From Christiangramia fulva (GTDB lineage: Bacteria > Bacteroidota > Bacteroidia > Flavobacteriales > Flavobacteriaceae): a DNA stretch of 64,000 nt. The stretch is from assembly GCF_003024155.1 (NCBI RefSeq), contig NZ_CP028136.1:3348001-3412000 (forward strand), given 5' to 3'. The notes below the pieces were generated by a model that had not been told where the DNA came from, made no database searches, and saw only the letters and a list, made by a program, of their open reading frames with translations. Position numbers and translations under genes: made by a program. Shown here piece by piece: positions 17,560 through 25,258 of this stretch. Every line of letters begins with the position of its first letter. Position 1 is the stretch's first letter.

Positions 17560-18041
17560 ACAATTTTTTGAAGGTGAGACTTGATATCTTCCGCCAGTTT
17601 ATAAACCGCACCTGAAAGACGAGGATCTTTCTTACGGAACATATTTCCTATCCACTTGAAGTTGTTATGGAATTGCAGCAGGGTTTTATAGATAGCAATT
17701 TGATCATCAGAAAGCCTTTCGGTTATTTCTAATCCGAAAGCACTTCTTCTGCAATATTCGCTAAGGGTTAATCCGCTCTTTTTAGCTTTGATCAGCAGTA
17801 ATTTCTTTTCAAAAGATGAGCATCGAAATTTAACGAGATCACCTTTCCCCCTAAACCTCTTTTTTTCATTGCGACCATCGGGAGCAATCAAGATTGTGTC
17901 CACAGACACACATCTTGAATTACTGAATTCAGACGATAAATTATCTCCTGAATCCTCAGGATCTTTGGGTGGACTTTCAGTTTCTTCAAAAGGAATTTTA
18001 AGCTTGAAAAGATTAAGCTGGGAATCGTTTTTTTTCTTCAT
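17556..18041 (-). CDS. MobC-like relaxosome accessory protein
   Basis: 161 residues. The first 65 residues are a low-complexity charged linker; then KFRCSSFEKKLLLIKAKKSGLTLSEYCRRSAFG fits the ribbon-helix-helix of MobC-type proteins, followed by helices (LLQFHNNFKWIGNMFRKKD). Such proteins bind oriT and help the relaxase open the strands. First gene of the mob operon; its start faces the structured intergenic region, which is where the oriT is expected. Confidence 0.8.
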   Translation of the reverse strand: MKKKNDSQLNLFKLKIPFEETESPPKDPEDSGDNLSSEFSNSRCVSVDTILIAPDGRNEKKRFRGKGDLVKFRCSSFEKKLLLIKAKKSGLTLSEYCRRSAFGLEITERLSDDQIAIYKTLLQFHNNFKWIGNMFRKKDPRLSGAVYKLAEDIKSHLQKIV

Positions 18042-18082
18042 GGCGATTGATTTTAAAACACGAAAATCAAATCAACCGAAAG

Positions 18083-18190
18083 AGGCTTGAGGTTTATTCC
18101 GAAGGAACTTAAACCTTCAAGCTTCTTTTACCATGTCATGGTGAAAACGGGCCGAAATTTTTAAGTCGAAGACTTCTTAAATTTCGAGCC
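18083..18190. other. Candidate oriT with three inverted repeats
   Basis: Next to mobC lie three hairpin-forming repeats in about 108 bases: GCTTGAGGTTTA with TAAACCTTCAAGC (one-base bulge, 18085-18122); ACCATG-T-CATGGT at 18130-18142, extendable by weak A/T pairs; and CGAAATTT / AAATTTCG (18153-18160, 18179-18186) enclosing AAGTC / GACTT. Position and structure fit an origin of transfer; the nick site cannot be assigned by eye. Confidence 0.55.
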
Positions 18191-18265
18191 TGTTTGAGTA
18201 ACCTTTTTTTTGAAAAGTCACTTTCTAAAAGTACAAAATTTAATAAATCCGATTCCTCTATGGAT

Positions 18266-18339
18266 GACTCTTAATTGTTAATTTTTGAAAAGCATTTTTT
18301 GAATCATTATTCCTAAAAATACCTTTTCAATTGAGAGTC
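18266..18339. repeat. Imperfect inverted repeat
   Basis: GACTCTTAATTG (18266-18277) pairs with CAATTGAGAGTC (18328-18339) at 11 of 12 positions, and the bases inside (GAAAAGCATTTTT / AAAAATACCTTTTC) also partly pair. Possibly a terminator-like or recombination structure; nothing else is visible in this A/T-rich stretch. Confidence 0.4.
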
Positions 18340-18456
18340 CGTAAAAATGAATAGCCGGAAGGTTAATTGGGAAAATATACTTTGAACCTATCGAAATAAT
18401 AATTATTTTTTCATTTAATTGTTTAAATGTTTATTTATTAATGGTATGTAGTCCCT

Positions 18457-18480
18457 TATTGGGACACCGGTGTCCCAATA
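18457..18480. promoter_or_regulatory. 24-bp perfect palindrome with GGGACACC half-sites
   Basis: A perfect 24-bp palindrome centred on ACC/GGT (arms TATTGGGACACC). The half-site GGGACACC recurs at 18515-18522. Looks like a dimeric repressor operator or replication-protein site between mobC and the cargo genes. Confidence 0.55.
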
Positions 18481-18603
18481 CAGGACAAGTAATCTTATAG
18501 GTTGTACCCGATACGGGACACCTCTTTCTCATTTAGGACCACAAATAAACTTCCTGTTTTCACCCTTACTTTTTTAATAATTCGTTCACTTAAAAAATCG
18601 ACT

Positions 18604-18672
18604 ATGCAAACTGAATTTAAAAGAGAAGAGCTTTTTTACTTAGCCTGGGAGAAACCAATAACATGGTTTTGA
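18604..18672 (+). pseudogene. Fragment resembling the N terminus of a small HTH protein
   Basis: A 22-codon frame beginning MQTEFKREELFYLAWEKP and stopping at TGA. It resembles from memory the REELYELVWSKP opening of a DNA-binding protein common on Bacteroidota mobile elements, and the rest is missing. Could be chance; no homologous continuation was found in the next bases. Confidence 0.35.
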
Positions 18673-18727
18673 AAAAATTACCTGCTCTTAACGCAACCAT
18701 TTGTATTTTTTTACATCTTAATTAAAA

Positions 18728-19510
18728 ATGATCATAGTGAAAAGAATATATATCATCCTGACTTTTTTGGCTGCAGTGAGTTGTAGTACAAATGAGGAGA
18801 TTAGCGTGGTAGATACTGACATTAATTTTATGCCCGTAGAGGTATATAATAACTGGAACCTCTCAGAAATTCCTTCACTAAAACTATTACTCACAACATT
18901 AAAGAACTACCCCTGTAGCAATTACAGCATCATCACAGAACAAACCATAGATAACGATGAACTGATTATAAGGTTCCAGGAAATCTATGCTCCGGGCAAC
19001 TGTTTGACATCAATAGGTCCTGCAAGATCATATATAGATTTACCCGAGAACATACATGAAGTAATCTTCATAAATGGAAATGAAACTGATAAATATTCTA
19101 TAGAAGTTGGCCAGGAGAAGATTTTTATTCAGCCTGTTGAAAACAGCTTTACACATACTTTATACAATAACACTTTCCGATATCCCGAAAATTCTTTTGC
19201 TTATGTATGTGGTACAAATACCGATAATACCGAGGTTTATGAAGAATTTTTAAATATTCTGAAACAGAATGAAAATTTTACGGAGTTTGAATTTCAAGGT
19301 GAAGGTAGAATTCCTTACCCAGATAGTTCTAGTGGGCACTGGGTTAATCATCCATCAAAATTTTTTAAATACTCAGATTATGACGAATATAAAAATATAA
19401 AAGGCTTACTTGAAAATTTTACATCAGAGAATATTGAGGAAAATTCAGGTGTTACAATTTCCATCTATGGCTGGGATAATATAAGTTTCCATAGTTGGCT
19501 TAATAACTAA
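18728..19510 (+). CDS. Uncharacterised lipoprotein, 260 aa
   Basis: Signal peptide IYIILTFLAAVSC with a lipobox Cys at about residue 20, so an outer or inner membrane lipoprotein. The mature part is acidic and Asn-rich, with Cys in KNYPCSNYS, GNCLTSIGPARSY and FAYVCGTN. I recognise no family. Isolated gene within the island; low G+C and unlike the core genes in composition. Confidence 0.7.
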   Translation: MIIVKRIYIILTFLAAVSCSTNEEISVVDTDINFMPVEVYNNWNLSEIPSLKLLLTTLKNYPCSNYSIITEQTIDNDELIIRFQEIYAPGNCLTSIGPARSYIDLPENIHEVIFINGNETDKYSIEVGQEKIFIQPVENSFTHTLYNNTFRYPENSFAYVCGTNTDNTEVYEEFLNILKQNENFTEFEFQGEGRIPYPDSSSGHWVNHPSKFFKYSDYDEYKNIKGLLENFTSENIEENSGVTISIYGWDNISFHSWLNN

Positions 19511-19653
19511 AAGACTATTCCCAATCATAGCAATTGCGGGTTTAGAAAAAAGAACTAATTTAATTTTTATAATAGGCCAAAGCGTTGAGACGACAAATCA
19601 GCTTCCCTACTCCATGGCATGTGTCATAAAATGATGACGTTACCACCATTATT

Positions 19654-20298
19654 ATGAAAAATTTTTTGATAATAGCATTAATTTTAATTCAAACTATAGC
19701 CTTTGGTCAAAATGCTCAAAAATGGAGGCTTGGAATTGAGACATCGATCGAAAATTTGTCCATTCCGCGAAATAATTATGGACAAAAGTATATTAGGACA
19801 GATGAAAGTATAAATGGATATTCTGTCAAATTTGATCAAAAAAATTATAGTATTGGATTACGAGCTAAATATTCTCTTAAAGAAAAATTAGACCTATCAT
19901 CAGGAATTTCATATTCAAATAAAGATTTCTCAGGAAGATATAACTGCGCTACCTGTGACTTTATAGGAATTTTCCCTGAGACAACTATAGAACAAAGGTT
20001 TTTAACTATTCCATTATCAATTGAATACCTATTTTTAAAAGGAAAATTTAAACCTGCTTTGGAAGGAGGATTCGAGAATAACTTTAAATTAAAAAATGAT
20101 ATAAAGAAAATTAGTAATAACTATTTTTTAGAAGCTTATTTAGGAGTTTCAATTAATTATGCTTTAATGGAGAAATGGATTTTAAATGTAGGTTATAATT
20201 ATCAAAAATCTATTTCGCATCTCTATAAAACAGATGAAAGTGAGCTAAGAACAAATAGTTTCTTTTTACGAATTAGTTATTTATTAAAATCACGGTGA
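19654..20298 (+). CDS. Outer membrane beta-barrel protein
   Basis: 214 residues. Signal peptide MKNFLIIALILIQTIAFGQ, then alternating aromatic/hydrophobic strands (KNYSIGLRAKYSLKEKLDLSSGISYSN, FLTIPLSIEYLF, EAYLGVSINYALMEKWILNVGYNY) and a terminal strand NSFFLRISYLLKSR, all typical of small OmpA/porin-like barrels in Bacteroidota. Ligand and function unknown. Probably a cargo gene of the island. Confidence 0.75.
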   Translation: MKNFLIIALILIQTIAFGQNAQKWRLGIETSIENLSIPRNNYGQKYIRTDESINGYSVKFDQKNYSIGLRAKYSLKEKLDLSSGISYSNKDFSGRYNCATCDFIGIFPETTIEQRFLTIPLSIEYLFLKGKFKPALEGGFENNFKLKNDIKKISNNYFLEAYLGVSINYALMEKWILNVGYNYQKSISHLYKTDESELRTNSFFLRISYLLKSR

Positions 20299-20526
20299 GT
20301 ACCAGGGAAAACCGCAATGGCGCTTTCATAACTCCGCGGCACTTATAGTTAACCGCATGTCGAAGTGCATTTTATAAGAAGAATCCCAATTCAATAAATT
20401 AACGCAACCAACTATAATTTTAGTTCTTCCATAGACCTAAAGAATCCAAATAAATGGCTTTCCTTAATAAAAGGATATTTAAAGCAACTATTTATAAGAA
20501 ATAGCATCTACTTTAAAAAAATAATC

Positions 20527-20868
20527 ATGAAAAAAATCTTTTTATTTATTTTTTTCGGACTGATACTTCTTAATTTTAGTTGTTCAAAGGACGATGAAGG
20601 ATCAAATGAATATATTTCTGTTTTATATAATCAAACCTATTGCAGTGATCCATGGGGTTATTCCAATGATAAACTTGAATTAGCAAATAAAGTAAGAGAT
20701 TATTTTATTACAGAAAATATTGAAGTATTTGATGTAAAAGTAGACAATAAAGGAACTGCACAAGACTGCAATGCTTGTATGTGTTTAAGCGGGGTAAGGA
20801 TTTTACTTAAAGTAAAAAACGGTGATTTAATCCCTTTTAAGGAACATGGATTTAAAGAATATAACTGA
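20527..20868 (+). CDS. Small lipoprotein, 113 aa
   Basis: Signal peptide MKKIFLFIFFGLILLNFSC with lipobox Cys, followed by SKDDEGSNE. The mature part has a cluster of cysteines (YCSDPWGY, QDCNACMCLSGVRILLKV), which could form disulfides or bind metal. No family recognised. It ends about 70 bases before the broken integrase copy on the other strand. Confidence 0.65.
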   Translation: MKKIFLFIFFGLILLNFSCSKDDEGSNEYISVLYNQTYCSDPWGYSNDKLELANKVRDYFITENIEVFDVKVDNKGTAQDCNACMCLSGVRILLKVKNGDLIPFKEHGFKEYN

Positions 20869-20939
20869 TTAAGTAAAATAGTCAATCTTAAAATTTCCGT
20901 CTTAATTCAAGCTGTTGCTCCCATGTAAAATGAAAAAAA

Positions 20940-21340
20940 TTAAAAATCCAAAACATGATTCAATGCCTTATCCGTCTCTTGATTCATAAAATTAGATTGG
21001 TACATCATAGTCGTTGTAACAGAAGAATGCCTATATAATTTCTGTAACATCTGGATAGGAATTTTATCTCCTGAAATATTTCCAAAGCTGTACCGCGCAA
21101 TTTGCATAGTCAGCTTTTTATCAATTTCTAGTTGTTTAGCTATCCGGCATAATTGCCGGTTGAAATTTCGGTGATGGTTTTAATTCTAATCCTAACAAGA
21201 AAGTCATCTGTAAGATCAATTCCTATTAATTCAGAAAAAACGAGTAAAGTTTCTTTACATTTAATTCTTTTATAACTTTCAAGGATTTCATGTGCTTTTG
21301 ATGGAATCTGTAATGATACTAATTTGTCATTCTTTTTCAT
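20940..21340 (-). pseudogene. Degraded C-terminal copy of the island integrase
   Basis: On the minus strand this stretch matches 27096 to about 27500 closely: MKKNDKLVSLQIP at the upstream end and ALNHVLDF before the stop. One G is missing in the codons equal to RNFNRQLG (TTTCGGTG instead of TTTCGGGTG), so the frame breaks after residue 59 or so. The catalytic Arg region and everything upstream are absent. It is a relic of an earlier integrase gene, not a functional recombinase. Confidence 0.85.
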
Positions 21341-21516
21341 TCTATAGTAAAAAGGCTAAACCGAATTTTAACAAAAGCTTTGTATAGATATATAGATTTT
21401 TTTATATTTAAAGACATTGATTATTTTAAAGAGGAAGGTTGCAGGTAACAGCGGAACTTTCCTCTTTTATATTAATCTTTCAGGAAGAAAACATCTCTCC
21501 AAGTCCCACTTTTATT

Positions 21517-22167
21517 ATGGAATATGAAAATAAATCAGGTAAATATTACAACAAAAGCCGGCCGGAAATGCAGGCGTTACTTCCAAAAAATGCGAGCAAA
21601 ATTTTAGATGTAGGCTGTGGTGAAGCCAGAATGGCTGAGGAATTAAAGAAAAAATTTAGCATTGAAGTTTGGGGAATTGAATTTATGGAATCAGAGGCCA
21701 GTATCGCAGCTCAGAAATTAGATTATGTAATTAATGATACCATTGAAAATAGTATGAAAAAACTTCCTGATAATTATTTTGATACAATATTTTTTAATGA
21801 TGTTCTAGAGCATTTAGCAAACCCTAATGAAGTTTTAAAAAATATCAGATCAAAATTGACTAAAGATGGGAAGATAATTAGTTCTATCCCTAATGTACGA
21901 TACCATAAAGTCTTTCAACAATATCTCTTTAAAAAAAATTGGAAGTATGAACGTGCTGGAGTTATGGATTTTACTCATCTACGTTTTTTCACCTCTAAAT
22001 CTATAAAAAAATTATTCGAAGATGCGGGTTATGAAATCCAGTATCATAAAGGAATTAATAAGACTAAATCTTTAATGCCTTATATTTATAATATATTCCT
22101 CTTTTCGACTGCAATAGATATGTTCTATGTTCAATTCGCAACCATCGCAAGGAAAGCGACAAAGTAA
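21517..22167 (+). CDS. Class I SAM-dependent methyltransferase
   Basis: 216 residues from the ATG at 21517 (MEYENKSGKYYNKSRPEMQ), preferred over an upstream TTG-type start at 21439 without homology signs. Motif I is ILDVGCGEARM, motif post-I VWGIEF, motif II around DTIFFNDVLEHLANP, then ISSIPNVRY. The pattern VLEHLANPNEVLKNI is common in methyltransferases linked to polysaccharide or natural product genes. No partner genes are nearby, so the substrate is unknown. A hairpin terminator follows. Confidence 0.87.
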   Translation: MEYENKSGKYYNKSRPEMQALLPKNASKILDVGCGEARMAEELKKKFSIEVWGIEFMESEASIAAQKLDYVINDTIENSMKKLPDNYFDTIFFNDVLEHLANPNEVLKNIRSKLTKDGKIISSIPNVRYHKVFQQYLFKKNWKYERAGVMDFTHLRFFTSKSIKKLFEDAGYEIQYHKGINKTKSLMPYIYNIFLFSTAIDMFYVQFATIARKATK

Positions 22168-22189
22168 AATCTAAAACTTCTTCATATAA

Positions 22190-22218
22190 AAGATTCCCGC
22201 CTAAATTGCGGGAATCTT
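22190..22218. terminator. Perfect 11-bp hairpin, likely terminator
   Basis: AAGATTCCCGC / GCGGGAATCTT with a 7-base loop, 22 bases after the methyltransferase stop. No strong T run follows on either strand, so termination efficiency is uncertain. Confidence 0.55.
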
Positions 22219-22444
22219 AAAAACCAAACACCACACCTAATTCAAATTTAAACTAAAATATTAGGTAAATGTGAGTGTTTGCAAAAGGTAATTAGTTTAT
22301 TCCAAAATTAAAATAAAATTACCTTATTAATTGACTGTAAGGAATTAATTTAGATTCTTTGGTAAAGTATTATATCTTTCCACTTGCCAGCAGAAAGCAA
22401 TTGTACCTCCGGATCCAAATCGATGAAATCATTTTCAGTCACTT

Positions 22445-22789
22445 CTATTTCTTGTTTTTATTTCTAACAACTTTTTCAGAATATTGAAGGAAATTTTTAT
22501 GTGCGTATCCACAATTCCCTTTTTGACATAATAAATAAAAAGCCCCTATGGAATCAAGGGGTTTTATCTTTGTTCCTTTCAGAATCATCTCTAATTTTCT
22601 TCCGAAATTATTAGGGGTACTTTTTAAATGAAAATCTTTTTTGGCAATAAAATAAATATCATCAGGAAAAGACGTCAAAGATAAAGATTCAGGTTCTCGA
22701 GGTAATGGATCCTGTTCGGTGTAATTAATCTCTTGTGAATTAGCAAACCCCAAAAAAAGGGAAAAAATAATAAATAAATAGTACTTCAT
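22445..22789 (-). CDS. Secreted SH3-like protein, 114 aa
   Basis: Signal peptide MKYYLFIIFSLFLGFANSQ. The rest resembles a bacterial SH3 domain: DIYFIAKKDFHLKSTPNNFGRKLEMILKG, then KIKPLDSIGAFYLLCQKGNCGYAHKNFLQYSEK, where CGYAHKNFL matches the typical GWVHKKYL end. Such domains bind peptidoglycan or peptides in the periplasm. It lies 10 bases downstream of the hypothetical gene ending at 22800, possibly one unit. Confidence 0.65.
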   Translation of the reverse strand: MKYYLFIIFSLFLGFANSQEINYTEQDPLPREPESLSLTSFPDDIYFIAKKDFHLKSTPNNFGRKLEMILKGTKIKPLDSIGAFYLLCQKGNCGYAHKNFLQYSEKVVRNKNKK

Positions 22790-22799
22790 TTTACTAAAA

Positions 22800-23156
22800 T
22801 TAATCTTCTATAAATTTTTTATGATCCTTTAACCACTTGCGGATCTTTGATCTTTTCTTTTTAGAAATAGATTTGGCGTTTTTTATTTCATATTGACCGT
22901 TTCCTCGATCGGAAACAACAAACTCCTTGTTGATCGAGGTTATAGGAATACCTAAAAATTTTATTTCCTCTTCAGCAAGAATTTTATATTTCTTGTTCTG
23001 AGGTTTTGAAATCGCCTTTAATCTCACTATTCTTTTTTTATGAAAGAGGTCACAAGGACTATGCCGGGGCCTCAGGTAAAATTTTAATAAAAACAAAAAA
23101 ATAGGAAGTTTTGGAACGATATTTTCTTGATCATGTAAAACGCTGGCATGAATCAA
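22800..23156 (-). CDS. Hypothetical basic protein, 118 aa (start uncertain)
   Basis: A minus-strand frame whose second half looks protein-like (KILAEEEIKFLGIPITSINKEFVVSDRGNGQYEI, then a Lys-rich tail KKKRSKIRKWLKDHKKF). The first 40 residues are less convincing, and the start overlaps the divergent gene at 23148 by 9 bases, so the true start may lie downstream. No family recognised. Confidence 0.4.
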   Translation of the reverse strand: MIHASVLHDQENIVPKLPIFLFLLKFYLRPRHSPCDLFHKKRIVRLKAISKPQNKKYKILAEEEIKFLGIPITSINKEFVVSDRGNGQYEIKNAKSISKKKRSKIRKWLKDHKKFIED

Positions 23157-23627
23157 TTAAAAGAAGTTTTAATATTTCAGCTTAATTATTTGAATACATT
23201 AGAAAAAGGGATGCAAGAATCTGTACCTTCTTTGTTGAAACAGGTTACCAACCAAAATTTGCGTTCTATTATTGAAGAAGTACGGGAGAATTCTAAAGAC
23301 CATCAAAATGAAATTCAAGATTTAATCCAATCCTTGGGTTCGGACGTTGCATCTTATTCTAACTCTATTCTAGAATGTTTACTTCAAGAAGCTCATCATA
23401 AATGTAGAAAGGAGAATAGCTCATTAAAAAACATTCATATATTTAACTTTTTTTTCTATGCTATTTCTCATAAAATTGCAGCCTTTGATATAGCAAAAGA
23501 ACAATCCAGAGACCTTAATATCAATGACGCCTCCATTGCACTAATGAACATTCTTGATGACGCAGTTTTAATCCAGGAAGAATTAAAACAGGTAAGAGCT
23601 ACTAATCTTCATTGGATAATAAATTAA
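23148..23627 (+). CDS. YciF/DUF892-like ferritin-like helical protein
   Basis: 159 residues, all helical: LKEVLIFQLNYLNTLEKGMQE, LRSIIEEVRENSKDHQNEIQDLIQSLG, a hydrophobic helix HIFNFFFYAISHKIAAFDIAKEQ and a last helix with DDAVLIQEELKQV. Spacing and the E...E/H pattern fit the YciE/YciF (DUF892) four-helix bundles, which are stress-induced in enterobacteria. The family assignment is from pattern, without an alignment. It begins a plus-strand series with the exporter and TerC genes. Confidence 0.6.
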   Translation: MNQLKEVLIFQLNYLNTLEKGMQESVPSLLKQVTNQNLRSIIEEVRENSKDHQNEIQDLIQSLGSDVASYSNSILECLLQEAHHKCRKENSSLKNIHIFNFFFYAISHKIAAFDIAKEQSRDLNINDASIALMNILDDAVLIQEELKQVRATNLHWIIN

Positions 23628-23667
23628 TTATAATGAGGTTATGGAATTCCTCTAAAATAATATTAGC

Positions 23668-24132
23668 ATGAGAAACGACATCCTTTTAGAGGAAGCCTTT
23701 ATAGCTATCTTATGGAGCCTATCTCCTCTAGGAGAGGCCAAAGTTGGTATTCCTATGGCTTTATTACGTGGCATTGATCCAATTTTCACCTTGATTTCAT
23801 GTTTCATCGCCAATGCCCTTGTTTTTCCTCTAATGATGTTTTTTTTAGATAAGATAAATAAACCATTATTCAAGTGGCGACCTTATAAAAGGTCTGCAAT
23901 TTTTGTTGCCAAGCGAGCAAAAAAAGGGGCTGGAAAAGGAATTAAAAAATATGGTTTTATTGGCCTGATTTTTTTCGTAATGCTTCCTATTCCTGGTACT
24001 GGGGTATATGCGGGCACAATTGCTTCCTATTTATTTGGAATACACAGACAAAAAGCCTTTTTAGCTAATACTATAGGAATATTCATATCTTGTGTTTTAG
24101 TTTGGTCCTCTGCCCTTTTCTTGAACAATTAA
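23668..24132 (+). CDS. Small multidrug export-type membrane protein (COG2426-like)
   Basis: 154 residues, four or five membrane helices. Diagnostic stretch SLSPLGEAKVGIPMALLRGIDP near the start and MLPIPGTGVYAGTIASYLFGI in the middle, both characteristic of the COG2426/Sm_multidrug_ex family. Transported compound is not known; the family name itself rests on little experiment. It is 26 bases upstream of the terC-like gene, same strand. Confidence 0.82.
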   Translation: MRNDILLEEAFIAILWSLSPLGEAKVGIPMALLRGIDPIFTLISCFIANALVFPLMMFFLDKINKPLFKWRPYKRSAIFVAKRAKKGAGKGIKKYGFIGLIFFVMLPIPGTGVYAGTIASYLFGIHRQKAFLANTIGIFISCVLVWSSALFLNN

Positions 24133-24157
24133 TTTATAAATCTTTATAGAACTTTCT

Positions 24158-24871
24158 ATGGAAATATTTCTACAACCTGATACTTGGATCGCTTTACTCA
24201 CACTCACATTTCTTGAAATAGTTCTAGGTATCGACAATATAATTTTTATTTCCCTTGTTGCTGGAAAAGTCCCCAAAGAAAATCAGAAGAAAGCGCGTTT
24301 GGGAGGCTTATCGATTGCTCTTGTAATGAGAATTTTACTTCTTTTAAGTATCACGTGGATTATCGGTTTGACTAAACCAGTATTAACTCTTATAAATTTT
24401 GAACTGAGTTGGCGAGATATAATTTTAATATCAGGTGGAATATTTTTATTGATTAAAAGTACTTTAGAAATTCATCATAAGGTGGAAGCAAAAGATCAGG
24501 AAAATTCTACTAAGATAGGTTCTTCTCTGTCCTTTTCTTCAGCGATTATTCAAATTGTTCTTTTAGATATTGTTTTTTCCTTTGATTCCATACTTACAGC
24601 CGTGGGGCTCACAGATAAACTTATATTGATGATTATCGCAGTTATAATAGCAATTATTGTAATGATGATATTTGCCAAACCAGTCGGAGAATTTGTAAAC
24701 CAACATCCTACCATTCAAATATTAGCGTTGTCATTTCTAATTTTAATAGGAGTTATGCTAATCGTTGAAGGTGCTCACTACCATGTCCCTAAGGGATATA
24801 TCTATTTTGCCGTATTTTTTTCATTGGCCATTGAAATGTTGAATATGAGATATAGAAAGAAAAACACATGA
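24158..24871 (+). CDS. TerC family integral membrane protein
   Basis: 237 residues, seven predicted membrane helices. Signature FLEIVLGIDNIIFISLVAGKVP with the paired acidic residues in the membrane and the second-repeat counterpart LLDIVFSFDSILTAVGL; GMLIVEGAHYHVPKGYIYFAVFFSLAIEMLN-type end. TerC-like proteins are implicated in tellurite resistance and Mn/metal handling at the membrane. Cargo of the mobilizable island; its stop shares ATGA with a 26-codon frame. Confidence 0.9.
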   Translation: MEIFLQPDTWIALLTLTFLEIVLGIDNIIFISLVAGKVPKENQKKARLGGLSIALVMRILLLLSITWIIGLTKPVLTLINFELSWRDIILISGGIFLLIKSTLEIHHKVEAKDQENSTKIGSSLSFSSAIIQIVLLDIVFSFDSILTAVGLTDKLILMIIAVIIAIIVMMIFAKPVGEFVNQHPTIQILALSFLILIGVMLIVEGAHYHVPKGYIYFAVFFSLAIEMLNMRYRKKNT

Positions 24872-24948
24872 CTTTGAAAGCTTTATTAAAACGAAATTTT
24901 GAGAGAAATTCAGAAGATGTGACAGTTACGTTGTTTAATTATTCTTAA
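24868..24948 (+). CDS. Possible 26-residue peptide coupled to terC
   Basis: An ATG overlaps the TGA of the TerC gene (ATGA). The frame MTLKALLKRNFERNSEDVTV... ends at TAA 24946-24948, four bases before the next gene. It is amphipathic and basic at the start. Only coupling and position support it; it may be a spacer that keeps ribosomes moving to the next gene. Confidence 0.3.
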   Translation: MTLKALLKRNFERNSEDVTVTLFNYS

Positions 24949-24951
24949 AGC

Positions 24952-25257
24952 ATGATTAAATTTTTTAATCGCCTCTGGCTTATATTCATCGCTCTAATTG
25001 TTCTAATTTCCTCAAGATATTTTTACATTGGATTAGATCCAAATCTGAAGGAACTATACGAATCTTTTTACCTCAACTTTACAAGACGAATTGCAATTTT
25101 CGGAATATTAGGAATATTTTTTCTATTTCTTTTATTACTAATAAATTATTCGTTCTTAAATAAAAAATTGCAATCTCTAAAATTCCTGGCCGTAACAGGA
25201 GTAATCATAATATTTCTTTCCTCCTTTGTTGGAACTGCTTTATTATTTCTATCTTAA
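24952..25257 (+). CDS. Small membrane protein, 101 aa
   Basis: Three hydrophobic helices (LWLIFIALIVLISSRYFYIGL, IAIFGILGIFFLFLLLLINYSFL, LKFLAVTGVIIIFLSSFVGTALLFL). No family recognised. It follows TerC on the same strand and ends 1 base before the stop of the convergent GldJ-like gene, so no room for a terminator remains between them. Confidence 0.6.
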   Translation: MIKFFNRLWLIFIALIVLISSRYFYIGLDPNLKELYESFYLNFTRRIAIFGILGIFFLFLLLLINYSFLNKKLQSLKFLAVTGVIIIFLSSFVGTALLFLS

Positions 25258-25258
25258 G

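Noticed and set aside
21140-21340. Independent small protein
   Set aside because: It is the start of the degraded integrase copy, matching the intact gene at 27300-27500.
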